Below, piece by piece: positions 1-6,885 of a stretch of DNA of 7,168 nucleotides. Below the pieces are notes generated by a model, which was given only the letters and a program-made list of their open reading frames with translations, did not search any database and had not been told where the DNA came from. Positions within the stretch are counted from its first letter, which is position 1. The number at the start of each line of letters is the position of its first letter. The stretch is from Deltaproteobacteria bacterium ADurb.Bin026 (GTDB lineage Bacteria > Desulfobacterota > Syntrophorhabdia > Syntrophorhabdales > Syntrophorhabdaceae), in the NCBI GenBank assembly GCA_002071245.1, contig MWEV01000198.1:1-7168 (forward strand), written 5' to 3'. The translations under genes and the position numbers were made by a program.

Positions 1-1128
1 TTCGAGATAACAAAACAAGAAGGACATGCAAGACTTGGTGTTATAAATACAAGACATGGTAAGGTAGAAACGCCTGTATTCATGCCGGTCGGCACCCAGG
101 GGACAGTTAAGGCGATTACCCACAAGGAATTGGTAGATATGGGTGTGAAGATGATTCTTGCCAATGCGTATCACCTCTATCTTAGACCAGGGGATTTGTT
201 GATAAAAGAGATGGGTGGCATACAAAGGTTTTCCGGTTGGGAAGGGCCTGTCTTGACTGACAGCGGAGGGTATCAGGTTTTTAGTCTCGGTGTTTTGAGA
301 GAGATCAGGGAAGATGGGGTAATGTTTCAGTCTCATATAGATGGTTCAAGGCATTTTCTTTCGCCGGAAAGGGCAATAGAGATACAGGAAAACATAGGTG
401 CGGACATCTGCATGTCGTTCGACGAATGTGTGCCCTACCCTTCATCTTATGAATACACCAAGAAATCGGTTGAACTGACCTCGAGGTGGGCGGAACGTTG
501 CAGAAATTCTAAAATAAACGGGAATTATTTATTGTTTGGAATTATCCAGGGCAGTGTTTATAAGGATTTGAGGTTGAAATCAGCACATGACATAGTAGGT
601 ATGGATTTTGATGGTTATGCAATCGGCGGACTAAGCGTTGGTGAGCCTAAGTCAATAATGTGGGAGATGGTGGATACGGTAATGGATTTACTCCCCCGTG
701 AAAAACCGAGGTATCTCATGGGATTGGGTTTCCCTGAGGATATACTCGAGGGTATTCATAGGGGAATCGATATGTTCGACTGTGTGATTCCGACAAGGCT
801 TGCCAGAAACGGGAACCTGTTTACCTGGGAAGGCAGGATTAATATCAAGAATGCCCGTTATACAAAAGACAAAAGACCTGTTGAGGCAACATGCAACTGC
901 TATACATGCAGGACGTATTCAAGGGCGTACCTCAGGCATTTGCTTGTATCGCATGAATTAACGAGTTTTTATCTCAACACCATACATAATATGCATTTTT
1001 ATGCTGAATTTTTGAAAAAGATCAGAGAGACAATCAGAGAAGGAACCTTTAACGCCTTCTATGAATCGTTTCTATTAAAATTTAAGGGAGGTGAATTACA
1101 GGATGAACATGGCGTATGCAATGGGTAA
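1..1128 (+). CDS. tgt: tRNA-guanine transglycosylase (5' partial)
   Basis: Exchanges guanine-34 in GUN-anticodon tRNAs (Asp, Asn, His, Tyr) for preQ1, the base-insertion step of queuosine synthesis, in the cytoplasm. The reading frame is open from base 1. Against E. coli Tgt (375 aa, from memory) only about two or more residues are missing, so the true start lies just upstream and the ATG at 82 is internal. Visible motifs are FMPVGTQG, LTDSGGYQVFSL, FDEC (Cys codon at 427) and GGLSVGEP. The nucleophile Asp is in FDCVIPTRLARNG (codon at 778). The zinc site is Cys codons at 892, 898 and 907 plus His at 985. The FDEC cysteine and the valine of GGLSVGE are typical of bacterial preQ1-using enzymes rather than eukaryotic queuine-using ones. 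The 3' end overlaps yajC by 26 bases. Identification is secure. Confidence 0.97.
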   Translation, partial: FEITKQEGHARLGVINTRHGKVETPVFMPVGTQGTVKAITHKELVDMGVKMILANAYHLYLRPGDLLIKEMGGIQRFSGWEGPVLTDSGGYQVFSLGVLREIREDGVMFQSHIDGSRHFLSPERAIEIQENIGADICMSFDECVPYPSSYEYTKKSVELTSRWAERCRNSKINGNYLLFGIIQGSVYKDLRLKSAHDIVGMDFDGYAIGGLSVGEPKSIMWEMVDTVMDLLPREKPRYLMGLGFPEDILEGIHRGIDMFDCVIPTRLARNGNLFTWEGRINIKNARYTKDKRPVEATCNCYTCRTYSRAYLRHLLVSHELTSFYLNTIHNMHFYAEFLKKIRETIREGTFNAFYESFLLKFKGGELQDEHGVCNG

Positions 1129-1417
1129 TCAGGCAGCATCAGGACAAGGTGGGAGTTCGCAGTGGATGGGGCTTTTGCCGCTCGTACTTTTGTTTGTGGT
1201 CTTTTATTTTTTGCTTATCAGACCGCAGCAGAAAAGGGCAAAACAGCAAAAACTTTTTATAGAGAACTTAAAAAAAGGCGATAAGGTTATAACATCTGGC
1301 GGTTTGTATGGTACAATAACAGGTATTACAGATGATTCAGTCACTATAGAAATTGCTGAAAAGGTCAGGGTAAGGGTGTTAAAAAGCGCAGTAGTAGACA
1401 AAGCGAAAGGAGAGTAA
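1103..1417 (+). CDS. yajC: YajC, Sec translocase accessory membrane protein
   Basis: Small single-pass inner-membrane protein that associates with SecDF and the SecYEG translocon. The product is 104 aa: a short Gly/Ser/Gln-rich N-terminus, one hydrophobic segment at about residues 23-39, the hallmark IRPQQKR (39-45), then a soluble basic domain with KKGDKVITSGGLYGTI. I chose the ATG at 1103. The GGAGGT at 1087-1092 lies 10 bases upstream, whereas a GTG at 1091 in the same frame falls inside that ribosome binding site. ATG at 1109 is a possible alternative. The start lies inside the tgt 3' end (26-base overlap), so translation may be coupled. yajC following tgt is a common order, but secD and secF do not follow here; rpsF starts two bases after the stop. 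Confidence 0.93.
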   Translation: MNMAYAMGNQAASGQGGSSQWMGLLPLVLLFVVFYFLLIRPQQKRAKQQKLFIENLKKGDKVITSGGLYGTITGITDDSVTIEIAEKVRVRVLKSAVVDKAKGE

Positions 1418-1419
1418 AA

Positions 1420-1773
1420 GTGGGAAGGTATGAGAATATTTTAATTTTAAGTCCTGATTGTACAAAAGGGGAAGAGGAAGATCTACTCAACAGAATCAGG
1501 GCTAACTTTGCAAAAACAGGCGCAACAATTATAAAAGAGGATGACTGGTCAATAAGGCGACTTGCATACCCCATAAGAAAAAAGGATAAAGGCCATTATT
1601 TCTTTTTTCTGCTGGATATGGATGAAGCTGGTCTTGGAGCCATTGGCAAGTTTTATAAAAACATTGATTTTATTTTGAGACATATGATGGTTAGGGTCGA
1701 TGACAACGAAAAGGGCCCGGACAAAGCGCCTGACCATGTTTTGTTTGACGAATTAGAGAGTGAGTTCTCATAA
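1420..1773 (+). CDS. rpsF: 30S ribosomal protein S6
   Basis: Component of the 30S platform; binds 16S rRNA as a heterodimer with S18, whose gene follows. The product is 117 aa, within the family range (about 100-135). It has the S6 opening pattern RYENILILSPD, the central RRLAYPIRKKDKGHYFFF, and IDFILRHMMVRVD in the last beta strand. The C-terminus is short and acidic (ELESEFS). The start is GTG at 1420: AAAGGAG at 1406-1412 is 7 bases upstream, and the nearby ATG at 1430 is out of frame. Only 2 bases separate it from yajC, so the two genes are almost certainly co-transcribed. Confidence 0.96.
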   Translation: MGRYENILILSPDCTKGEEEDLLNRIRANFAKTGATIIKEDDWSIRRLAYPIRKKDKGHYFFFLLDMDEAGLGAIGKFYKNIDFILRHMMVRVDDNEKGPDKAPDHVLFDELESEFS

Positions 1774-1850
1774 CAGGATTTGTTCTAAGCCTTGAAACAT
1801 AGTGGGTTTTATTGTTCATTAATCAAAAATTATTTGGATGGAGGATATAG

Positions 1851-2120
1851 ATGCCAAGATTTACCAGACCTTCAAAAGGAAAGGAAATACAGAAGAAGAG
1901 GGTGTATGTCAGAAAAAGGGTTTGCAGATTTTGTCAGGATCCGAACATTGCTATAGACTACAAGGATCCGAAGATGCTGAAACATTTCATTACAGAAAGG
2001 GGCAAGATAATGCCAAGAAGAATGACGGGAACATGCGCCAATCATCAGAGAAAATTAAAAGAGGCGATAAACATGGCAAGGCACATTGCATTCCTTCCTT
2101 TTACAACGCTATCAAGATGA
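1851..2120 (+). CDS. rpsR: 30S ribosomal protein S18 (zinc-binding form)
   Basis: Small-subunit platform protein and partner of S6. The product is 89 aa with the S18 core: YKDPKMLKHFITERGKI, PRRMTGTC and a C-terminal ARHIAFLPFT. It keeps four candidate metal ligands, C25-x2-C28 and C62-x2-H65, which match the so-called C+ form of S18; many bacteria have lost these residues. The start is ATG at 1851, with GGAGG at 1840-1844 six bases upstream. An ATG at 1838 opens an overlapping frame within this ribosome binding site, which I take as a shadow. It follows rpsF after 77 bases and precedes rplI by 13. Confidence 0.97.
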   Translation: MPRFTRPSKGKEIQKKRVYVRKRVCRFCQDPNIAIDYKDPKMLKHFITERGKIMPRRMTGTCANHQRKLKEAINMARHIAFLPFTTLSR

Positions 2121-2133
2121 CGGAGGAGGTTAT

Positions 2134-2583
2134 ATGAAAGTCATACTGACAGAGGATTTACGCGGTAGCGGTAAAAGAGGAGAAACTATAGAGGTGAAAG
2201 AAGGTTTTGGAAGGAATTTTCTTATCCCTAAGGGTCTTGCATTGCCGGCTACAGAGGGAAACATTAAAAAGGCAGAAAACATTATCAAAGAACGTATAGC
2301 AAAAAAAGAGCGGGATTTGAAGACTGCTGCGGATATTAAAATAAAGTTGGAAGAGGTCACGCTTAACATGAAGAAAAAGGCCGGTATCGACGGAAAGCTT
2401 TTCGGCTCAATAACAAATAAGGATGTTGCTGAAGCGGTTAAAACAACCCTCAGTTTTGAAATAGACAAAAAGGATGTAAAGATTAAAGAGCCAATCAAGG
2501 TAACAGGCCTTCATGAGATTGAAATACACCTTGAACAGGGCATCACTGCCAATGTAAAAGTAGAGGTGGAAAACGAGGACTAA
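2134..2583 (+). CDS. rplI: 50S ribosomal protein L9
   Basis: Binds 23S rRNA near the base of the L1 stalk; its extended shape is linked to reading-frame maintenance. The product is 149 aa, the same as I recall for E. coli L9. The N-terminal rRNA-binding domain fits the L9 signature: G13-x2-G16-x4-V21-x2-G24-F25-x2-N28-F29-L30-x3-G34. A charged Lys/Glu-rich connecting helix (about 41-75) follows, then the C-terminal domain beginning near KAGIDGKLFGSIT. I chose ATG at 2134 because a GGAGGAGGT stretch (2122-2130) lies directly upstream and the protein then begins MKVILTEDL as in the family. A longer in-frame start at 2086 lies inside rpsR and is not supported. The stop TAA shares one base with the dnaB ATG. 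Confidence 0.97.
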   Translation: MKVILTEDLRGSGKRGETIEVKEGFGRNFLIPKGLALPATEGNIKKAENIIKERIAKKERDLKTAADIKIKLEEVTLNMKKKAGIDGKLFGSITNKDVAEAVKTTLSFEIDKKDVKIKEPIKVTGLHEIEIHLEQGITANVKVEVENED

Positions 2584-3956
2584 TGGCCAGGCCTCAAAAA
2601 AACACACAACAAAAAAAGGTTAATCCTGCTGGTCGCGTTCCACCACAGAATATTGAGGCAGAAGAGTCTGTTCTTGGCGGTTTGCTTGTAGACCCTGAAT
2701 CAATTAATAAGGTTATCGATCTGATAAACAGTGATGATTTTTATAGAGATGCACACGGCTTGATTTATGATGTAATGGTTGGCCTATACGAGAATAATGA
2801 ACCTATCGATATTGTTACTGTAAGCAGTTCAGCAAGAGACAAGGGTTTAATCGATAAAATAGGTGGTGTCACGTACCTGAACCAACTTGTAGACCTTATG
2901 CCCAGTGCTGCAAACATCATGCACTATGCAAAGATGGTAAGAGAGAAGGCCCTTCTTAGAAATCTCATGAATGTGGCAACAGAGATCGTTGAGAAGGGTT
3001 TTGAGTTGGATGTAAATGTAGATGGCTATATAGACGATGCAGAAAAGATGATCTTTCAGGTTTCTGAAAGAAAATTCAAACCTTCCTTTTATCCGGTCAA
3101 AGACATCGTGATGGCAAATGTAAAGGTTATCGAGCGACTGTATGAAAAAAAGCAGTCAGTTACCGGTGTTCCTACCGGGTTTGTCGAACTCGATAAAATG
3201 ACGAGCGGTCTGCAGAATTCTGATTTGATAGTTGTTGCAGGAAGACCGAGTATGGGTAAAACAGCCCTTAGTATGAATATTGCCCAACATGTTGCTACCT
3301 TGAGGGATGGCCCCATACCTGTGGGCATATTCTCCATGGAGATGTCAAAGGAGCAGCTTGTAACAAGGCTTTTGAGTTCTGAATCTGAAGTGGATCATTC
3401 AAAGTTGAGGACAGGCACGCTGACAAGTGAAGAATGGCCAAGGCTTGCACAGGCAGCAGGCAAACTTTCGGAGGCATTAATTTTTATTGATGATTCGCCG
3501 TCGATGAGTGTGCTTGAGCTAAGGGCAAGGGCAAGAAGGTTGAAAAAAGAACATGGGCTCGGTTTGATAGTCGTTGATTACCTTCAGTTGATGAAGGGCA
3601 GGACCGCTGGGAGTGACAAGAGAGAACAGGAAATAGCAGAGATATCAAGATTTCTAAAATCCCTTGCAAAGGAATTAAATATACCGGTTATTGCAATATC
3701 GCAGTTAAACAGGATGGTTGAACAACGCGAAGACAAGAGGCCAAGACTTGCAGACCTTCGTGAATCCGGGGCGATAGAGCAGGACGCAGATGTGATCGTT
3801 TTTATTTACAGGGATGAGGTATACAATAAAGACAAGGACAACAACAAAGGCATAGCAGAAATTGTCATAGGTAAACAAAGAAACGGGCCAACAGGTACAA
3901 TTGAACTGGCATTTCTGGATAAGATTGCAACCTTTAAAAATCTTTACAGAGAATGA
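2583..3956 (+). CDS. dnaB: Replicative DNA helicase DnaB
   Basis: Hexameric 5'-3' helicase that unwinds DNA at the replication fork and works with primase and the helicase loader. The product is 457 aa, a normal length. The N-terminal domain (about 20-120) begins with PPQNIEAEESVLGGLL. After a linker, the RecA-like ATPase begins near VTGVPTGFVELD. Walker A is GRPSMGKT (220-227), the catalytic Glu lies in FSMEM (E253), and the Walker B Asp is in VVDYLQLM (D332). Sensor-like SQLNR is at 373-377, and the arginine-finger segment GKQRNG is at 430-435 (R433). No intein interrupts the usual insertion points. The start ATG overlaps the rplI stop as TAATG, with GAGG at 2575-2578. The end overlaps the next gene as ATGA. 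Confidence 0.98.
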   Translation: MARPQKNTQQKKVNPAGRVPPQNIEAEESVLGGLLVDPESINKVIDLINSDDFYRDAHGLIYDVMVGLYENNEPIDIVTVSSSARDKGLIDKIGGVTYLNQLVDLMPSAANIMHYAKMVREKALLRNLMNVATEIVEKGFELDVNVDGYIDDAEKMIFQVSERKFKPSFYPVKDIVMANVKVIERLYEKKQSVTGVPTGFVELDKMTSGLQNSDLIVVAGRPSMGKTALSMNIAQHVATLRDGPIPVGIFSMEMSKEQLVTRLLSSESEVDHSKLRTGTLTSEEWPRLAQAAGKLSEALIFIDDSPSMSVLELRARARRLKKEHGLGLIVVDYLQLMKGRTAGSDKREQEIAEISRFLKSLAKELNIPVIAISQLNRMVEQREDKRPRLADLRESGAIEQDADVIVFIYRDEVYNKDKDNNKGIAEIVIGKQRNGPTGTIELAFLDKIATFKNLYRE

Positions 3957-4480
3957 ACATACCAAATCTATTATCGATATTTCGCCTTTTTTTAACATTA
4001 TTTTTCATTGCTTCAGTTCATTACGGAAAATACGATATTGCCCTGACCATTTTTATCGCTCAAGGGGTCAGTGATTTGTTGGACGGTTTTCTCGCACGCA
4101 TTATGAAGGCAAAAACTTATCTTGGCTCCATCCTTGATCCGCTTGCAGATAAGGTTATGCTTGTTTCATCCTACATCATACTTACAATCAACAAGATCAT
4201 CCCGTTGTGGTTAACATCCACCGTTATACTGCGTGACCTGATCATCGCCACAGGTTTCCTTGTTTTGTATAAGCTTTCATACCAAAAAAAACCCCTGCCA
4301 AGTGTAATCAGCAAAATCACAACATTATCTCAGATTGTAACAATCGTTTATGTGCTTTGGTCAGGCACGAGGGTGCATAAAGAATACTTTTACTATGCCA
4401 CTGCAATCCTTGCTATAATTTCCGGATGCCAATATGTCTCGCGCGGCATACAGACAGTTGTTAAAAAAGTTGCTGTTTAG
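3953..4480 (+). CDS. pgsA: CDP-alcohol phosphatidyltransferase, probably PgsA
   Basis: Integral membrane enzyme of the CDP-alcohol phosphatidyltransferase family. The best guess is CDP-diacylglycerol-glycerol-3-phosphate 3-phosphatidyltransferase, which makes phosphatidylglycerophosphate for phosphatidylglycerol. The family motif is complete: D41-x2-D44-G45-x2-A48-R49-x8-G58-x3-D62-x3-D66, the metal and CDP-binding site. The N-terminus MNIPNLLSIFRL is typical of PgsA, and hydrophobic segments recur along the 175 aa, similar to E. coli PgsA. The substrate alcohol cannot be read from the motif, so another family member is possible. The ATG at 3953 overlaps the dnaB stop (ATGA). There is no strong ribosome binding site of its own, so its translation is probably coupled to dnaB. 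No clear terminator follows. Confidence 0.85.
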   Translation: MNIPNLLSIFRLFLTLFFIASVHYGKYDIALTIFIAQGVSDLLDGFLARIMKAKTYLGSILDPLADKVMLVSSYIILTINKIIPLWLTSTVILRDLIIATGFLVLYKLSYQKKPLPSVISKITTLSQIVTIVYVLWSGTRVHKEYFYYATAILAIISGCQYVSRGIQTVVKKVAV

Positions 4481-4516
4481 TAATCAAATCGGTTTGTAAA
4501 ATGACACAAAAATCAA

Positions 4517-4553
4517 TTGACAACAAACAGTCCTTTTGATAAGTAATTAAAAT
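4517..4553 (+). promoter_or_regulatory. Possible sigma-70 promoter for gap
   Basis: The 101-base AT-rich gap between pgsA and gap contains a perfect -35 hexamer, TTGACA, at 4517-4522. The -10 is less clear. GATAAG at 4538-4543 matches 4 of 6 positions with a 15-base spacer. TAAAAT at 4548-4553 matches 5 of 6, but the spacer is 25 bases, which is too long. A start of transcription here would separate the glycolytic genes from the ribosomal/dnaB operon. This is inferred from sequence pattern only. Confidence 0.4.
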
Positions 4554-4581
4554 ATTTTAAAACAAAGAAAGGGAGGTTAAT

Positions 4582-5580
4582 ATGGCCATAAAGGTAGCAA
4601 TAAATGGTTTTGGAAGGATTGGCAGGCTTGTTCTGAGGGCAGCTTTTAAGGGCAAAGACCTTGATGTTGTGGCTGTCAACGATATTACAGACGCCAAGAC
4701 ACTTGCACATTTGCTTAAATATGATTCTGTTCATGGAATTATGGATGCTGAGGTAAAGGCATCAGACAACGCCATTTTGATAAACGGAAAGCAAATAAAT
4801 ACATACGCAATCAGAGAACCAGAGTCACTTCCGTGGAAAGACTTAGGCATTGATGTGGTTCTCGAGAGCACAGGAAAATTCACGGACAGGGCAGGGGCGG
4901 AAAAACATATCAAGGCAGGTGCAAAGAAGGTGGTTATATCTGCTCCAGCGAAGAACCCCGATGTAACGTTCGTCCTCGGCGTCAATCAGGAGGTCTATGA
5001 TAAAACAAAACATCATGTAATATCAATGGGTTCATGCACAACAAACTGTCTTGCGCCCATAGCCAAGATACTGCAAAAAGAGTACGGTATAGAAAACGGG
5101 CTTATGACAACGATACACGCCTTTACAAATGATCAGGTGGTGCTTGATGAACCTCATAAAGACCTTCGCAGGGCTCGTGCTGCGGCGTTGTCGATGATCC
5201 CGACTACAACCGGTGCGGCTAAGGCAATAGCAGAAGTAATACCTGAATTGAAGGGTAAACTGGATGGAATGGCTATCAGGGTGCCGACGCCGAATGTTTC
5301 ACTGGTCGATTTTGTGGCAGTTTTGGCAAAAAACACAACGAAAGAAGAATTGAACGAAAAATTCAGGGAATATGCATCGGGGCCGATGAAGGGCATACTT
5401 TATTGCTCCGAAGAACCTTTGGTGTCTTGTGATTTCAATGGAAATCCTTACTCTTCAATAGTCGACACTGCAAACACTAATGTGATTGGTGGCAGGATGG
5501 TGAAGGTGCTTTCTTGGTATGATAATGAATGGGGTTTCTCCAATAGAATGTCGGAACTGCTTGCATACATCATGAAGTAA
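4582..5580 (+). CDS. gap: Glyceraldehyde-3-phosphate dehydrogenase
   Basis: Interconverts glyceraldehyde 3-phosphate and 1,3-bisphosphoglycerate with NAD(H) in glycolysis/gluconeogenesis; a cytoplasmic tetramer in this family. The product is 332 aa, standard length. The Rossmann domain starts with INGFGRIGR (7-15). N33-D34 after the second strand fits NAD rather than NADP preference. The catalytic Cys is C152 in SCTTNC and the catalytic His is H179 in TIHAFTNDQ. PHKDLRRARAA, IPTTTGAAKA, RVPTPNVSLVD and WYDNEWGFSNR are all canonical. The residues just before the catalytic loop read SMG where most members have SNA. The ATG at 4582 has GGGAGG at 4571-4576. It is first in the gap-pgk-tpiA cluster, probably with its own promoter. 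Confidence 0.97.
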   Translation: MAIKVAINGFGRIGRLVLRAAFKGKDLDVVAVNDITDAKTLAHLLKYDSVHGIMDAEVKASDNAILINGKQINTYAIREPESLPWKDLGIDVVLESTGKFTDRAGAEKHIKAGAKKVVISAPAKNPDVTFVLGVNQEVYDKTKHHVISMGSCTTNCLAPIAKILQKEYGIENGLMTTIHAFTNDQVVLDEPHKDLRRARAAALSMIPTTTGAAKAIAEVIPELKGKLDGMAIRVPTPNVSLVDFVAVLAKNTTKEELNEKFREYASGPMKGILYCSEEPLVSCDFNGNPYSSIVDTANTNVIGGRMVKVLSWYDNEWGFSNRMSELLAYIMK

Positions 5581-5691
5581 GGCTTTACAGGTTTTGCCTG
5601 CTGATATACGGCATTATGTTACAAGTTTTGAGTTTAGTTCATTATCCAATATTGAGGCTTAATACCGATGCGATGAAAGGGTTGGTGAAAT

Positions 5692-6885
5692 ATGAGATAT
5701 ATAGACCAGATAGACCTCAAAGATAAAAGGGTTTTTATACGATGTGATTTTAATGTACCCATGGACAAACAGGGCAACATCACGGATGATTCAAGGATAA
5801 GGGCACATCTGCCAACAATAGACTATGCAATCAAAGTCGGTTCGAAGATAATAGTTGCTTCGCACCTTGGGAGGCCCAAGGGTAAGAAGGTTGAAGAATT
5901 TTCTTTGAAGCCAACGGCTCAGGCGTTGTCAGGTCTTTTGGGCAGAGAGGTCATCTTTGTGGAGGACTGTATCGGTGATGAGGTTGAGAAAAAGGTATCA
6001 GACATGAAGGTTGGCGATATTGTTCTCCTTGAGAATCTCAGGTTTTATCCTGGCGAGGAAAAAAACGATGCTGAATTTGCCGCTAAACTTGCACGTCTTT
6101 GTGATGTATACATAGATGATGCGTTTGCAGTGTCTCACAGAAAGGCTGCATCGAATACTGCAATCACTGATTTTGTCAAGGTGTGTGCCGCCGGATTTCT
6201 TCTAAAAAATGAGATTGAATATTTCAACAAGGCAATGAAAGACCCTGAAAGGCCTTTTGTTGCTATCATCGGAGGGGCCAAGGTATCTGACAAAATAGGT
6301 GTGCTCGAAAATCTAATTGAAAAGGTTGATATTCTTATAGTAGGCGGCGGTATGGCATTTACGTTTATAAGGGCGATGGGGTTTGGAACAGGTAGTTCGT
6401 TGTGCGAAACCGAGATGCTGGATACGGCAAAAAATATCATGACAAAGGCAGCGGCAAAAAAGGTAAAACTCTGTTTACCTTTAGATTGTGTTGTAGCAGA
6501 AAAGGCAGCGACAGATACAGAGATTAAGGTGTGCAAAATAAGTGAGATACCGAACAACTGGATTGGTCTCGATATAGGCCCACAAACAATCTCTTCTTTT
6601 GCTGACGCCTTGAAGGATGTAAAGACAGTCATTTGGAACGGCCCGATGGGTATGTTTGAGCTTGAGCCTTTCAGCAGGGGAACATTTTCTATTGCCGCAT
6701 CGGTTGCCGCATCGGGTGCACTATCAATTATAGGCGGAGGAGATACAGGTTTAGCGGTTGAGCGTGCTGGTGTAAGCGAAAAGATATCTTATATATCTAC
6801 TGGAGGAGGGGCTTTTCTCGAATTACTCGAAGGCAAGACAATGCCCGCGATAGAAGCCCTTGAAAAAAATGGAGGCAACACATGA
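5692..6885 (+). CDS. pgk: Phosphoglycerate kinase
   Basis: Transfers phosphate between 1,3-bisphosphoglycerate and ADP, giving 3-phosphoglycerate and ATP; a cytoplasmic monomer. The product is 397 aa, normal length. N-domain substrate-binding motifs are RCDFNVP (17-23), DDSRIR (32-37), SHLGRP (57-62), ENLRFYPGEE and SHR (148-150). The C-domain nucleotide site shows GGAKVSDK (194-201), WNGPMGMFE (315-323), GGGDT (348-352) and STGGGAFLE. The loop after SHR reads KAAS where the common form is RAHAS, so one conserved His is replaced. The start ATG at 5692 has only modest upstream purines (AAAGGG at 5676-5681, GGTG at 5684-5687). It lies 111 bases after gap and overlaps tpiA by 4 bases. Confidence 0.98.
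   Translation: MRYIDQIDLKDKRVFIRCDFNVPMDKQGNITDDSRIRAHLPTIDYAIKVGSKIIVASHLGRPKGKKVEEFSLKPTAQALSGLLGREVIFVEDCIGDEVEKKVSDMKVGDIVLLENLRFYPGEEKNDAEFAAKLARLCDVYIDDAFAVSHRKAASNTAITDFVKVCAAGFLLKNEIEYFNKAMKDPERPFVAIIGGAKVSDKIGVLENLIEKVDILIVGGGMAFTFIRAMGFGTGSSLCETEMLDTAKNIMTKAAAKKVKLCLPLDCVVAEKAATDTEIKVCKISEIPNNWIGLDIGPQTISSFADALKDVKTVIWNGPMGMFELEPFSRGTFSIAASVAASGALSIIGGGDTGLAVERAGVSEKISYISTGGGAFLELLEGKTMPAIEALEKNGGNT

Noticed and set aside
1792..1823. Possible promoter before rpsR (TTGAAA at 1792-1797)
   Set aside because: No acceptable -10 hexamer lies at 16-18 bases; the best candidates match 3 of 6. The close spacing upstream of rpsF favours co-transcription from further upstream.
1934..1979. Repeated GGATCCGAA within rpsR
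   Set aside because: The two copies encode Asp-Pro segments (DPN and DPK) that belong to the normal S18 sequence; they are short and have no other repeat structure.
1838..2137. 99-codon open frame overlapping rpsR
   Set aside because: It runs in another frame across the whole of rpsR, and its start lies in the rpsR ribosome binding site. The product is low-complexity and charged with no family resemblance, while the rpsR frame is an unmistakable S18.
2583..3956. Intein or other insertion in dnaB
   Set aside because: dnaB is a common intein host, but Walker A, Walker B and the arginine-finger region are continuous at normal spacing and total length is 457 aa.
5588..5600. Small hairpin (CAGG/CCTG, 5-base loop) after gap as a terminator
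   Set aside because: The stem is only 4 base pairs and no T-run follows, so it is too weak to call a terminator. gap and pgk are more likely co-transcribed.
5616..5726. 36-codon open frame spanning the pgk start, as a possible leader peptide
   Set aside because: No ribosome binding site precedes its ATG, it shows no recognisable composition, and it runs out of frame into pgk. A chance frame is the simpler explanation.
6135..6632. 165-codon minus-strand open frame opposite pgk
   Set aside because: It is an antisense shadow of a clear pgk gene; it has no ribosome binding site or family motif, and every real gene here is on the + strand. The same reasoning excludes the other minus-strand frames.
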